The notes under the pieces: model-generated
The model's database searches: none
What the model saw: only the letters and a program-made list of their open reading frames with translations
Told to the model about the DNA's origin: nothing
Program-made: the position numbers and the translations under genes
Assembly: GCA_009667805.1 (NCBI GenBank)
Contig: CM019063.1
Location: 195,342,954 to 195,406,953 of the forward strand
DNA: 64,000 bases
Direction: 5' to 3'
Source: Leptobrachium leishanense
Taxonomy: Eukaryota > Chordata > Amphibia > Anura > Megophryidae
Shown here: piece by piece, positions 47,782-59,489 of the stretch
Position numbering within the stretch: the stretch's first letter is position 1
How the letters are laid out: each line of letters opens with the position of its first letter

Positions 47782-48130
47782 GGGCACTATTACATTCCTA
47801 ACGCAAACGTTAACGCTCACATGCGTGAACATTAACGTTTGCTGCGGTATTTACCAGATATTACAATCCAAACGCAAACAGGTTAAAAAACCCATTTGTG
47901 TTTGGTACCTTGCTCCTCTGCACAAGGTTACTGTACTTTGCGCTCCCTATACTTAACATGGGGAGCGCAAAGTGTTAATCAGCGCTGGAATTACAATGTC
48001 CCAGCGCTGATTAACGCCTGGCTCTGGTCAGCGCAAAGTTAACCAGAGCCAGGACTTGGTGTTAGTGGATTCCGCTTCTGCAGAATCCGTTAACACCAGC
48101 TTTAAAACTAAAAAAAACAGATCCTATACT

Positions 48131-48376
48131 TGTTATGATCTCTGCTTGTTCAGATATGAGGCTGGGCTGTCAGGTTCACCATTGCTTTATTGCAGGACAC
48201 TTACTGTTATATACAGGCTTGGATAACTGCAGGAACACAGGATCATGCATCTGCCTTCATTACTGCATCATACTAACTGACCCTGAAGATGGCTGCTGTG
48301 CCCTCTGACCTGTGTCATCCTGGGCGGAGCCAGTAGTTAAAGTGATAGCACAGGTTTAGTATAGTCAGCTATAACA
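48131..48376 (-). repeat. 3' LTR of the gypsy element
   Basis: On the plus strand it reads TGTTATGATCTC...CTATAACA (246 bp). It differs from the other LTR by T/C in CATCATACT and by G/C in GCCAGTAG. Confidence 0.96.
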
Positions 48377-48392
48377 CCTTCCTCCCCACCCC
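48377..48392 (-). promoter_or_regulatory. Polypurine tract
   Basis: Directly inside the 3' LTR, the minus strand reads GGGGTGGGGAGGAAGG. This is the expected site for second-strand priming. Confidence 0.85.
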
Positions 48393-48580
48393 AAAAACAA
48401 AACCAGAACAACATAACAAAAACCTAGTAACAAATCAACAACCAGAACAATCGAACACAGTTCATCTGAGGAACTTGGAGAGTGTCACTGAAAAACTGAA
48501 GACTAGTCTTCTGAAGAAAATTGCGGGGCCAATCATCATCCACATCTTTCTGGCCCTACGCGAGGACCGACGGAAGTCTC

Positions 48581-51401
48581 TTATCCGTTCTTGAAGAAGT
48601 AAGCGGTCAGGAGGGCGTCGGTGACGTTGGGGACGTCCACCAGCAGGCGGGGTGTTGAGGCGGTAGGATTGGATGAAAGATCAACTGGTGGGGTCAAGGA
48701 GGGTACAGAGGGGTCAGGGGGAACCTCTGAACCAGAGTCACAAATACCCACAGGAGACGAGTCCAAAGTTTCCGAGTCAACCCAGACACCATTCCAGATG
48801 TCCTCCGACGCATTAGATGTGGACACCGGACCCCGTAGGGTTGGGGACGTTAAGGGTTCAGGCACCCGTAACGAGACCGTAGCTGGTCTACATGTCGTCT
48901 GGTAATGGAACCATCTTCCAGGCGGACTCTGTACATCTTGGGTCCCAAAGATTCTGCAACGGTAGCAGGCAGCCACCGACTGTTGGCAGATCCATACGAT
49001 CGAGTCCAGACCTCCTGGTGGGTTGCAAAAACAGGAGACTCTTTGGACTTCACCATCTTTTCTTGGGATTGTAATACATGTTCATGAACGGTCTGAGGGC
49101 GAAGCATGTCAAAAGCAGTCCATGGCTGTCTTCCCAACATAAGCTCAGCTGGTGTCGTACCAGTGGTGGCATGTGGTGTGAGTGTGTAGTTCTGTAAGTA
49201 CAGGAAAGAGTCTAACTGCTGAGGTGATATGGGACCTCTGGCTAGTCACAGCCACTGAGGCCTTGAAATAGTTCTTGAAAGTTTGTACAAACCGCTCTGC
49301 TTGCCCATTGGTGGCTGGGTGATAGGGGGCGGTTAATTTGTGCTTGATATTATGCACCGTAACAAAACTCTGGAACTCCTGACTTGTGAATTGGGCACCA
49401 TTATCTGTGACAATCTCCCTGGGATACCAAACGAAGCAAAAAGATGCAATAATTTGGCAACTGTTGCCTTTGTAGTCAGCTGGGTAACTGGAATGACCTC
49501 TGGCCATTTTGAGTGGGCATCAATTATAATCAAGAAGGTTTGTCCCCTTATGGGACCCGCAAAATCCAAGTGAAGGCGAAACCAGGGAACGTGGGCCAAG
49601 TCCAGGGTTGAATGCATCCTCGAGGAGGGTCTCTGGCAGTTTGTGCACATCCTACACAAGCATTGACATATGCCGTGATATCTGCATCTATGTTCGGCCA
49701 CCACACATAGCCCTTGCTTTCTGTTTCATCCGCGTGGTTCCAGGGTGACCAGTATGTAGCAAGTCCAAGATGTGTCTCTGGAGGTTTTTGGAATGACCAC
49801 TCGGTCTCCCCATAAGACACAATTATCCTTCACAAACAATTCCATTCGCTTCCTGTAGTAAGGTTCATGTTCCTGTGATACCGTCGCAGCCCAGCCGTCT
49901 CGTATAAAGGTAAGCACGTTTGTCAGAAGGGTATCCTTCACAGTATGGGCTGCTATCTCTCTGGAAGTAAGGAGGTGTGAGGTGGTGTACCTACAACTCT
50001 GGACTGATGGTGTCGACTCTAGAGGCAGTTCTGTGAGACGGGACATTGCATCTGCATTTGCATTGTCATCATGACTTCGATACTGTATGCGGTAGCTGTA
50101 TGCTCCCAAGAACAGGGCGTAGCGCTGGAGACGGGCTGCAGTTGTCTGAGAGATTCCTTTGTCAGGGCTAAAAATTTGAAGAAGCGCTTTATGATCCGTT
50201 AAAATGGTAAACTCTCTACCATACAGGTAAAGGTGAAACTTCCGAATTGCCCATATCAATGCAAGTGCCTCTTTATCAATTTGAGAGTAATTGCTCTCTG
50301 TCTTCGTCAAGGATCTGGAGGCGAAGGCCATCGGTTTCTCAGAGCCATCCGGTAGGATGTGGGAAAGAACAGCGCCCAGACCATAAGGAGAGGCATCACA
50401 AGCCAAGGTGAGAGGCTTCTGGAGGTCGTAGTGCACAAGCATACGTGACGCTAACAGTTTCCGTTTAGAGGACTCAAAAGCATGTTGACATTTAGCTGAC
50501 CAGTCCCACCTGGAGTGTTTCTCCAGGAGCTTATGCAGTGGAAACAATGTATGAGCAAGGTCTGGAAGAAATTTATTATAGTAGTTAAGCAGGCCAAGGT
50601 AGGATCGTAGTTGATGGACACTTGTTGGGGCTGGAGCTTTGACTAACCGACCCTTGTCTTCAACAGTATGAATGCCCTCTGCATCTACTAAGTGGCCACA
50701 AAACTCCAATTTAGGCACCATGAATTTACATTTTGTCAAATTTACCTTGAGACCTTGTCCTGAAGTCTTTGTAAAACGAGCTCTACATTCTGCTTGTGTT
50801 CTTGGTCCGTGCGACCAGTGATGAGCATGTCGTCTAATAGACACTGAGTGAAGGGAATGTCTGCTAAAATTTCATCCATCTTTCTTTGCCAGATGGCTGG
50901 TGCAGATGCAATGCCAAACACCATTCGATTGTATTCGTACAAACCCCTGTGAGTGTTAATGGTGAGGTATTTTCGAGAAGAGGGGTGGACCTCAAACTGT
51001 AAGTAAGCTTGTCGTAGATCAATCTTGGTGAACTTTGTCCCCCAGCAAGTGAAGCGAAAATGTCATCTACTCTGGGTAGAGGATACTGGTCAACCTCCAG
51101 TTGGCTATTCAGCACCATGCGAAAATCCCCACAGATGCGCAATTCACCATTTGATTTCTTTACTGGAACAATAGGTGATGCCCAAGCACTGCGCTCTACC
51201 TTGGAAATGACACCCTGTTCTTCTAGCCGGATTAGTTCAGCGTCCACTCCTGCTCTAAGGGCACACGGTACTGTCCGAGCCTTGAAGAATTTGGGATGAG
51301 CATCCGGTTTCAGCGTGAGCCTTCACACAGTCATTTTGATTTTCCCTAACTCGTCAACGAAAACCTCAGGGAAACGCTGTTTTAAGGATCCCCCATCCAT
51401 C
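48581..51401 (-). pseudogene. gypsy pol: RT, RNase H, integrase, frame-broken
   Basis: In order on the minus strand: RT with WASPIVPVKKSNGELRIC and the LLDDMLITG catalytic motif (variant of YVDD, near 50840); RNase H with LACDASPYGLGAVLSH and FTILTDHKALLQIF; integrase with the zinc finger Cys pair ACVGCAQ, first catalytic Asp in RLHLDFAGPI, second in IVTDNGAQFTS, and Glu in PYHPATNGQAERFVQTFK. A chromo- or GPY-like C-terminus follows (VRLEDGSITRRHVDQLRSR). Frame changes lie near 51405, 51043, 50756, 49787, 49712, 49586, 49422, 49225 and 48866, plus an in-frame TGA near 51323. Seven of the changes are explained by one missing base, six of them in runs of three to five identical bases. Confidence 0.93.
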
Positions 51402-52611
51402 ATCATGTCCTGACGGAACTGTCAGGGTGTTGCAAGGATTCTTGATGATATCTGGCATTCCCAGATGAGTGATCCAATCTCTGCCAAAGAGAGGCGGTCC
51501 TCCGTTTCTCAGGATATATATTGGTAGTCTCTTTGTCTGGCCCTTGTATGATACCTTTACCTTTGCACAACCAAGTGGATGGAGTACTTGCATTGAGTAG
51601 GTCTGCAGCTTTATTGGAGTGGGACGGACAGTTGCCTGGATCTGAAGATGTTTCCACTGTTTTTGTGTGATAACTGACACTGCAGCTCCTGTATCAACGT
51701 CCATCTTTAGTCTCTTCCCTTCAATGGTTACTTGTACTGTCATTGCAGGGTGTGACGAGTGTATACGATGTATAGATAAACTATGTAATGCCTCATCGTT
51801 GTCTGAGTCAGATGAAGATGATGTCAATTTCTGTACCTTGTAAGTCTTCTTCTTAGGGTACTGCGGCTTTTGTCCTCGTACATTCCTATTACGGCAAACC
51901 CGTTGGAGATGGCCCATTTTTCCACATTGATGACAAGGTTGATCCTTAAACCGACAGATTTTTGGAGTCGTGGTCTGTATTACCACACCGGTAACACAAG
52001 CTGGCGTGGGTTTGGGTCTGTATCTCCAGTCGGCTGTAGCAACTGCGGTTCTGAAAACGTCCTCTTTCACCCCTTCTTTGTGAATCTGAGGGTGCAATTC
52101 CTCCGTATCCCTGACAGCCATCTCCATGACTGATGCTATCTCAACTGCGCTTGTAAGGGTGAGTCCCTTTTCTGTCAGAAGTTTCCTTTTCAATCGTTTC
52201 ACTATTCAGTCCCAGGACAAACTTGTCTCTCAAAGCTGTCGGTAGGTACTCCCCAAATGAACAGGTGGAGGCCAATTTGCGAAGGGCCACCACATAGGTT
52301 TTAATATCTTCACCCGGCTGCTGCTGCCGTTGATAAAAACGAAATCTTTCTGCAATTTCTAGCGGTTTTGGCTGAAAGTGATCCTCTAATAGTTTCAGAA
52401 GTTCCTGTAGAGCCTTGCTTGCTGGTTTCTCAGGGAACAGAAGGTCTCTTAGAGTGTCATATGTGTTAGCCCCCACGGCTGTGAGAAACACTGCAACCTG
52501 TCTCTCAGGGGATATGGTGTTAGCACTGAAGTACTGCTCTAATCTCTCAGCCCAGGAGCTCCAGGAAGTTTTCTCTCCATCAAACTCTGTTAATGTGCCT
52601 ATCAGTGCCAT
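51366..52611 (-). pseudogene. gypsy gag and protease, one frame break
   Basis: The frame starts at 52611 (MALIGTLTEFDGEKTSWSSW) with a retrotrans_gag-type capsid (YFSANTISPERQVAVFLTAV). The frame changes near 52185. The second part carries a CCHC zinc knuckle, CHQCGKMGHLQRVC (residues 90-103 of the 278-codon frame), a Ser/Asp-rich linker, and an aspartic protease active site MDVDTGAAVSV (residues 168-177). Gag packages RNA; the protease matures the polyprotein. The break is in mid-gag, upstream of the knuckle, so it is not a normal programmed gag-pol frameshift site. Confidence 0.9.
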
Positions 52612-52705
52612 GATCTTGCTGCTGGATGGCAGTGTGCTTTATCTGGCTTTCAATCCCTGTTTTTTTTTTTTTTCTTTACTTCAGGCTGAGCAGGCCTTTA
52701 CAAAT

Positions 52706-52721
52706 CTCATTCTCGTCGCCA
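52706..52721 (-). promoter_or_regulatory. Primer binding site, tRNA-Ser type
   Basis: On the minus strand, one base after the 5' LTR, lies TGGCGACGAGAATGAG. It pairs with the 3' end of tRNA-Ser(GCT)-like molecules (…CATCCTCGTCG plus CCA) at 13 of the first 14 positions. Confidence 0.75.
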
Positions 52722-52722
52722 C

Positions 52723-52968
52723 TGTTATGATCTCTGCTTGTTCAGATATGAGGCTGGGCTGTCAGGTTCACCATTGCTTTATTGCAGGACACTTACTGTT
52801 ATATACAGGCTTGGATAACTGCAGGAACACAGGATCATGCATCTGCCTTCATTACTGCATCACACTAACTGACCCTGAAGATGGCTGCTGTGCCCTCTGA
52901 CCTGTGTCATCCTGGGCGGAGCCACTAGTTAAAGTGATAGCACAGGTTTAGTATAGTCAGCTATAACA
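52723..52968 (-). repeat. 5' LTR of the gypsy element
   Basis: This is 246 bp, TG...CA termini, 99.2% identical to the other LTR by my alignment. Transcription should run from here toward lower coordinates. Confidence 0.96.
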
Positions 52969-53374
52969 ATACTCAACCTCTGTCCCGCAGCGAGGACCGC
53001 GGCTACAACCGCCTCCTCCGGCCGGCGGGAGCAGGGAAAGACTGGGGGAAAAAGTCCCCTCAGTCTCTCCCTGTGTATCCCTACGCCGACCGGCCGGATC
53101 TAGTGATGCGAGATCCGGCTGGTCACGTGACCGGCAGGGAGGAACTCAATGGAGTCCTATGGACTCCAGCAAGTGGATGCTCGTGGCTGTGCTCAGCGCT
53201 GCCGCGAGCATCCAAGATTTTATGCTCGATAACAATGCAGGCAGCATTTTTTGCGCCTGCATTGTAATCCAGAATTAAAACGCAGGTGCAAGGGGGAAAA
53301 CTGCGGGTGCAGTTTTTCCTCCCTTGCGCCCATGTTTTAACGCTGAGAGCATAATAGAACCCATATTTTTTTAA

Positions 53375-54388
53375 ATTTATATGTGGCCTCAAACATTATA
53401 TACACAAAACACATAGGGGAGCTATCCCCATATCAGAGTAACAATGCCTTCGTTACTCCGCAAGCACATCCCATCTAGAACACTCCGGTCGGCAGGCGAT
53501 CTCCACCTGCCATCTGTCTACACCTGCACCTAAGGCTGGGGTCAGACCAGCGCACTTTTAACGTGCGTTCTGGCGCACTTAATTACGGCCGCACTAGCAG
53601 CAAATGATGGGCAATGACGGCCAATATACGAAGTACGGTCGCACGAAAGTCCGGCTGCGCAACGCAAGTGGAAAATGAACGCATTTTTCGAGAACGCAGA
53701 ACCGCTAGTACTTACGTACAGAGTGCGCTGCGTCCGCTAGCGGTGTGTGTGTGTGATTTGGAGACGTCAGACCCTGCTCATGTCCGGCCAACATAACGTC
53801 CAGACACCCAAAGTTTCCTGGTTTGGATCCATAAAAAATCACGCACGAAAATGCGCATCGTATGACCGTTTTCGCGTATTCCGTGAAAATATACGTCAAT
53901 GCGTTCGGACGCACTTTTTTTACGTTCGCGTGTAAAAATGCTTTCATTTGACCCTAGCCTTAAACTCTCGCCTCAAAGACTTCTCAAGGGCAGCTCAGGT
54001 CTTGTGGAATGTCTTGCCGCGCCCTATCAAACTTTCCCCTGACCTTCAGGCCTTCAAGAAATCCCTCAAAACCCATCTCTTCAGATTACTGTACCACATC
54101 ACTGATGCAACTCCTCCCTCTGCTCACCTACTCACAAAGGATTGAAGCTGCTTCAATGGCCCCACCATTCCCAAACCACTGGCACTAATGATCCTGACAT
54201 CCAGTAAAACTCCCCTTGTCTTCCTCAACCCCAATCCCTCTAGACTGTAAGTTCCTATGAGCAGGGCTCTCTACACCTCCTGTTTCCATCATATGTCCGT
54301 TTATATGTATTTCGCTCCCTTTGATTATTGTAAAGCGCCGCGGAAACTGTTGGCACTATATAAATTCTGACAATAATAATAATAATTC
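53375..54388 (+). mobile_element. L2-type LINE 3' fragment, split by a Harbinger MITE
   Basis: Before the MITE, one frame encodes LRKHIPSRTLRSAGDLHLPS. After it, LNSRLKDFSRAAQVLWNVLP and KKSLKTHLFRLLYH continue the L2 C-terminus. The 3' UTR contains CTAGACTGTAAGTTCCTATG and ends GTAAAGCGCCGCGGAAACTG, CACTATATAAATTC and an (AAT)n run. It is a different subfamily from the copy at 1-2280. Confidence 0.82.
53534..53959. mobile_element. Harbinger MITE, 426 bp, reverse orientation
   Basis: GGCTGGGGTCAGACCAGC to TTTGACCCTAGCC, flanked by TAA on the left and TTA on the right. The interior is the inverse of the copies at 26552 and 42179. Confidence 0.88.
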
Positions 54389-54636
54389 AATAAAACATTT
54401 TCTATGTGAGTTCTGAGACCCTTTTACACCTGGCCAAACTGAGCAATCAATGGAGATGAGTCCTGGTAAGGTGAGATAATGAGATCATGTGTAGAGATGG
54501 GAGAAACTTGCAGAAGAATCTAGATTCTAAGTTTCCACGGAAATAAAGTCCTCTATCCCATCTGTATCGATTCATCTAATGTCTTGTCTTCACATATATA
54601 GTGCCTGTCTTTTTAACTGTACCAAGCATACTTATA

Positions 54637-54692
54637 TACAGCGTTGTAGAATGTGTTGGTGCTTTATAAATAAAGTATAACAATAACAAAAA
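54637..54692 (+). mobile_element. Short L2-type tail
   Basis: TACAGCGTTGTAGAATGTG, TTGGTGCTTTATAAATAAAG and an AACAATAAC run form an isolated L2-like 3' end. A short SINE or a truncated L2 copy are both possible. Confidence 0.6.
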
Positions 54693-54759
54693 ATGGCAAC
54701 CATCACTGCAATCGGTAGTCTGGGCAGACAGAAGATTCACTTCAAGACTCACAAAAAGA

Positions 54760-55110
54760 ATTTGCAATAAGCATCCAAAGGACTCATGTACTGTAAGAAA
54801 GATTCTCTGGTCCTATGAAATGACAGTTGAACTTTTTGGCCTCATTTAAAAGTGTCTTCCCTACTAGAAACCAGGCACTGTTGGTCACTTGCACAGTACT
54901 ATCTCATTGGTGACGTGTGGTGGTAGCATCAAGTTTTGGGAGCTTTTTCAGTGGCAGGGACTGGGAGACCGATCAGGATTGATTGAATGTTGAGCACAGC
55001 AAAATATAGAGATATTGTTACTGAAAACCTGGTAAAGAGCATCCGTGATCTCAGACTTGGCTGAAGGGTCCATTTCAACTGCACAATGACCCTAATAATC
55101 TTACAGTATG
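54760..55110 (+). pseudogene. Decayed Tc1-type transposase relic
   Basis: Fragments that fit Tc1 transposase in order are SYEMTVELFGLI (about 54812-54847), a KPGT.. piece, CGGSIKFW, WQGLGDRSGLI and ISDLAEG. Multiple stops and frameshifts are present. No terminal inverted repeats were found. It appears to be the oldest Tc1 in the window. Confidence 0.65.
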
Positions 55111-56017
55111 GACATTGCAGGTTCCATGTTTTAATGTAATAGTCCAGATCCTTCTGTACTGACGTTGTGCGGAACGCAGTGTTTCAGACTCATGGACGGC
55201 TGCTTTTCTTGCAGATACACCCTTTAGTGATAAATGCTAACTTCCACATAAAGCATGAAATCTCATTTAATTGCGGTTTTCCATGTTTGCTCGCAATGCA
55301 GGCAATTCCCATCATGGCTAAATCACCCTTTAGTACATCCTGCCCTATGATCTGATTAATCAATTGTAATAGGTCTCATGCGTGTTAGCAGGCTCAGAGG
55401 TCAACCATACACAAAGGTATTCCATCTCCAATTGGAATCCCGTTAGAGTCCTTTCCCTTTATCTTATGGACATTTACAATCATTCAGCAGAAAAGGTCTA
55501 GCACTGTATTGCTTTTATAACTTGAGACCAATGAGAAACAATGCAATAATATCAATAAGGATGTTATGGACTGCAGTGGATCAATGATTGTTAAAGAGAC
55601 ATCATCAGCATATGTCAAGACCAAGATTTATTCTTACCCTATTCTCATCCCATCCATGCTGTTGTTGAAGGAGGGAAAGAAGGAGTTTATAAGGTAGTCA
55701 TAAGGCAAACAATAATGGAGATAATGGCCACCATTGCCTTGTACCATTTCCAGTTGCAAAGGTATTTGGTAATTCTCCAAGGGTAATAATTTGAGTGAAT
55801 ACTCAGTGTTCTAGTACAAGGAACGCAGGGGCTCTCGAAATGGACCAGGGAAACCTTACCATTCTATCAGTTGGAACTGTATGGTAATTCTAAGAAATAT
55901 AACGCCTTGCCTGCATGTAAAAATAGAAGAAAAGGTGTTCTGGAACATCGAGTCCAATAAATCAGCACTGCAATTCACCTGGTGTTCTCAAAAGCCGACT
56001 GAGCAGGAATGAATCCC
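55111..56017. other. Unassigned sequence
   Basis: No gene or element recognised. Confidence 0.4.
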
Positions 56018-56243
56018 ACTTATTTGTTTATTTATAAAGTATTTTAACAGGAAGGATACATTGAGATTTATCTCATTTTCAAGTATGTCCTGGGTTCAAG
56101 AACATTGAAATGTTACAGTCATTACAGAAATAAAATTCTAATAACATGCAAGATATTAAAAAAACAAAACACAAATACAGGTTTACACAGAAAATAAATA
56201 TGTAGGAAATAGTCATTATGTTACATGTTTACAGATGCATTCC

Positions 56244-57352
56244 TGTCACGTTCGCTATGGCGCTCACCCTTGATCAGCGTGGTTTGGATCCTTTTGGACA
56301 GACCTCTGTGATACTCAAGTTTCTTGCAGTCAGGACTGCCACACCTAGCACTCCCAGCCAGGGAGGTGAGACAGATTACTAGATACCACTCAGTAGCAAA
56401 TGATTTCGTGACCAAGTGTCTACTGAGTGAAAACAAGTTAACTATGAACAGACAGAGATGATGTAGAAATGTCTTATAACATGGGTTGACAAAAGAGTGG
56501 TCAATAGTACAATCCAGTTTGGCATCAGTGGGGGTAGTCATAAAGACAATGTCGGCAACAGAGGTGGTAGTCATACAGGCAGGATTGGCAACGGAGAAGA
56601 CTCCCATACATTTATTCTCAGTAACGTAGAATGATGATACAATAAATTCAGTAACATGCAGGGCAGGCCTACAATCAAGGATAGCGTGGTATGATGTGTC
56701 TATTGACTTAATACCAGCCAGACAACACGAGGGGTTGATGGATACAGCAACCTGCAGGGTAGACTCACAATCAGAGATAATGTGGTACAAGGTGTCTATT
56801 GACTTAATACCAGTCAGGCAACATGAGGGGTTGATGGATACAGCAACCTGCAAGGTAGACCCACAATCAGAGATAATGAGGTACGAGGTGTCTATCGACT
56901 TAATACCAGCCTGGCAGAGCTGAGGATTGACTGATTTGGTAACCTGTAGGGCAGGCCTACAATCGGATGTAACCTGAAGTAACCTGCACATACACTTAGC
57001 AACCGCAGTGAGTATCATGTGCACAGCAAGGGAGTCAGAGAGAGAATCGTCAAAAGAAGTCCGGGTCAAAAACACCAGCAGGGTTCTCATACAGCAAAAT
57101 CGGCAACTAGGCAAACAAAACACTGAGACACGATAAGTGAGCACAGCTGGCGATGCGGGAATAACTCCACGTCAGGGCGACGAGCAGAATATCATGCCCT
57201 GCATTTAAGGCCGATGGTTCCGCGTCATCACGCCAAGCCCCGCCACTCCAGAAGCCGATCGAGCAGCCTGAACTCCTGGCACCCGGCCAGCCAGCGATGT
57301 TGCCGGGTGCCCAGACCCCCCTGGAAGCGAAGCGGGGGCAGGAGATGTGACA
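56244..57352 (-). mobile_element. LTR-type insertion, 1109 bp, target duplication ATTCC
   Basis: TGTCACGTTCGC to GAGATGTGACA has TG...CA ends, and ATTCC lies on both sides (56239-56243 and 57353-57357). The ends resemble the solo LTR at 26992-27850. A TTAAATGC box on the minus strand near 57207 may be the promoter. It holds a 92-bp tandem repeat. The 307-codon minus frame (56221-57144) mostly spans this repeat and lacks known domains, so I read the whole as a solo LTR. Confidence 0.8.
56660..56965. repeat. Tandem repeat of about 92 bp in the LTR
   Basis: About 3.3 units contain GTGTCTATTGACTTAATACC, GGGGTTGATGGATACAGCAA and CACAATCAGAGATAATG. Confidence 0.88.
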
Positions 57353-57806
57353 ATTCCGTAGTGAGGTATGTTAATAGGGAGCTCTTGAGTGACCTAAGAC
57401 TGGGCGAAGATTTGATGATGTCTCTGAGGTTATTCCATAACTGCAGTGCTCTGTAGGAAAATGAGGATCGAGACACTTTCTTTTTGTATTGTGGTATTGT
57501 AAGTAAGGTGCTGGTCCTGGATCGGAGGTTATAGGAGGAGGGAACTGCTGGGGGAAGCAGCCTATTCAGGTAGGGTGGCAGCTTCCCAGAAAAGTTCTTA
57601 AACACCAGGTTGGATAGGTGAAGGGTGCGTCTGGATTCCAGTGACGGCCAGTTTAGCTCTTTTAACATGTCACAATGGGGGGTTATGTAGTTACATTGTA
57701 GCACAAAGTGGCAGAATGATCTTTGCATTGATCTTGATCTACGTGCATTAAAGAGGGTAGAAATTAGCGGAATTGGACTGGAGTTTTGCAAAAATGTAAA
57801 CAACAT

Positions 57807-59340
57807 TCAGCAGGTATTTTTTATAGTTGAAAGGTAGATGGAAATTCTCCTGCTCTTTCAGGGACAGAATCACACCAGACCATAAAAAGCCATGATGGTT
57901 AGGAGCTCCCTCAAGGATTTGATTGTAGAATTAGAGATAAAGGCAGATTAGTGCCAGTGGAACTTGTTTCTGATACAGTGCATCAAATTTATTAAGGCTT
58001 TGTGAGAACCTATTGAATCGTCCAGAGCACCTCCCCTTCCAAGACCACATCATCCAGAGATGCACTCTGGGATTGTGTAGGGATTCCCCATCCCACTCCT
58101 TTCTTATTGCCCCAAAATGGGGTTTATTTGGTGCCGTTATAAATGAATCCACTGGTTTGTCTTAAAACCATGCTTAAAGTAGTTGGTGTGACTGGTAGCA
58201 GTGCACGTGGACTTCAACTTTAAATGCCTTTTCAAAGCTAAAAACCTCTGAATTTTTGTTAAGCATGGGTAGGGGGTTTCAAAGCTCAGAGGACAGATTT
58301 TTCATATATTTTTGTTTTGGTATCTGGAAAAGATTTATTTTGTTTGTAAGCAACTGTTGACTATTCTATATTTAATTGAGTCGTCCTTTTTCTTAAGAGG
58401 ACCTGTGTCTGCCAAACAAACTCCACCCATGGATCTTATTAATTCCGTGTTATTAGCAATTTATAAACAGGTTATATAAACAATGAATAATAATAAAGTT
58501 ACGTCATGTTAGCTGTCAAGTATCATTTCTGTACCAGCCCACATATTAGGTCATGATGGAACATCATATGCTAAATTTGTAACTAAATGACAGGTCATAA
58601 AATTATGAGCAAGGCTTGTCTGACATCCTCATTTTATATTTTCAAAAGTGGCTTAAGTGAGCTAAACTTTTTCCAAAACCTCCCGCTTTGGGCACTACAC
58701 ATTTCTCACGATAGTATACCTTTTCTGTTCTTTTACAAACAGTTTTAGATTTATTTCTCTTGCATTTTTCTTTGAGTTGGAGTTTATTTGACTGCTGCTG
58801 CTGGTCAGCAAAATACTTATATGTTTTTTGTCTAGTGATGGACTTTCCAATCAGTTTGTTGTTTATTTAACTGTACAATCCTGTGCCAAACAGATTAATA
58901 TTCTCCAGCACACAGTCTACTCACTAATTTTGGGTTTATTTCTCCATCTCAAAACAACCACCCATTTTAGACGTCGCAAGTACTGACACGAGTCGAAACG
59001 TTGTTTTTTGTGATGGAGGAATAAGCCCACATTTAATGACTTGTCTGGAGAATATTTGTGTGTTTGGGTTTATGATGTCGTCTAGGTGTGAGGACTCTGT
59101 CCCAGTGACTGACAAGAGAGGGGAACTTTTTCAATTGGGAGGAGAATTATAACAAATACTGTGTGTATACCTCAACACACAGCAATTAATGAGTTATTTT
59201 GAGGGGACAGTAAATTTACACTGTTATACAAGCTGAGCACTCACTACTTTACATTGTAGCAAAGTGTCATTTCTTCAGTGTTGTCACATGAAGAGATATA
59301 ATAAAATATTTACAAAAATGTGAGGTGTGTGCTCAATTTT
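57807..59340. other. Unassigned sequence
   Basis: No gene recognised. Near 58971-59010, ACTGACACGAGTCGAAACGTTG recalls the CTGATGA...CGAAACG core of hammerhead motifs in Penelope-like elements, but the core is degenerate. Confidence 0.35.
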
Positions 59341-59410
59341 TTTTTTGAGAAAGTATTTTACCAGGAAGGATACATTGAGATTTCTTTTGTTTTCAAGTAT
59401 GTCCTGGGTA
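59341..59410 (-). mobile_element. LINE-B tail fragment
   Basis: TATTTTACCAGGAAGGATAC to TTCAAGTATGTCCTGGGT is the inverted extreme 3' end of LINE-B, 5' truncated to about 70 bp. Confidence 0.7.
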
Positions 59411-59489
59411 GCGAGTATGTACCTCTGTGAGATACTGTAGTAACATAGGCTGAAAAAAAGACGTGTGTCCATCGAGTTCAGCCTTTCAC

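Larger units (their letters stand above)
48131..52968 (-). mobile_element. Ty3/gypsy LTR retrotransposon (Mag-like), 4.84 kb
   Basis: Two 246-bp LTRs, a tRNA-Ser-type primer site, a gag with a CCHC knuckle, then protease, RT, RNase H and integrase in Ty3/gypsy order, and a polypurine tract are all present. The target duplication ATACT is perfect (48126-48130 and 52969-52973). There is no env-like frame. Use of tRNA-Ser and the K02A2.6-like pol sequence suggest the Mag lineage; this is inference. The LTRs differ at two positions only, yet gag and pol contain about ten frame breaks. Confidence 0.96.
47782..53362. mobile_element. MITE of the GGGCTCTATTACA group, copy 3, split by the gypsy element
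   Basis: It begins GGGCACTATTACATTCC and ends AGCATAATAGAACCC. The left 350 bp and the right 390 bp join at ATACT, where the gypsy element inserted. Copy 1 has the empty equivalent site CAAATACTCACCTC at about 3978-3991. Confidence 0.8.
56018..57806 (-). mobile_element. LINE-B copy 3, split by an LTR insertion
   Basis: On the minus strand, 57806-57358 encodes FCHFVLQCNYITPHCDMLKE, NLRSRTSTLLTIPQYKKK and SFSYRALQLWNNL. The 3' UTR and inverted (TTTA)n tail lie at 56018-56243. The two parts are separated by the LTR at 56244-57352. Confidence 0.87.

Noticed and set aside
52141..52202. Programmed ribosomal frameshift in the gypsy gag
   Set aside because: The break is in mid-gag before the zinc knuckle, where no family uses recoding, and other breaks of the same kind occur through pol.
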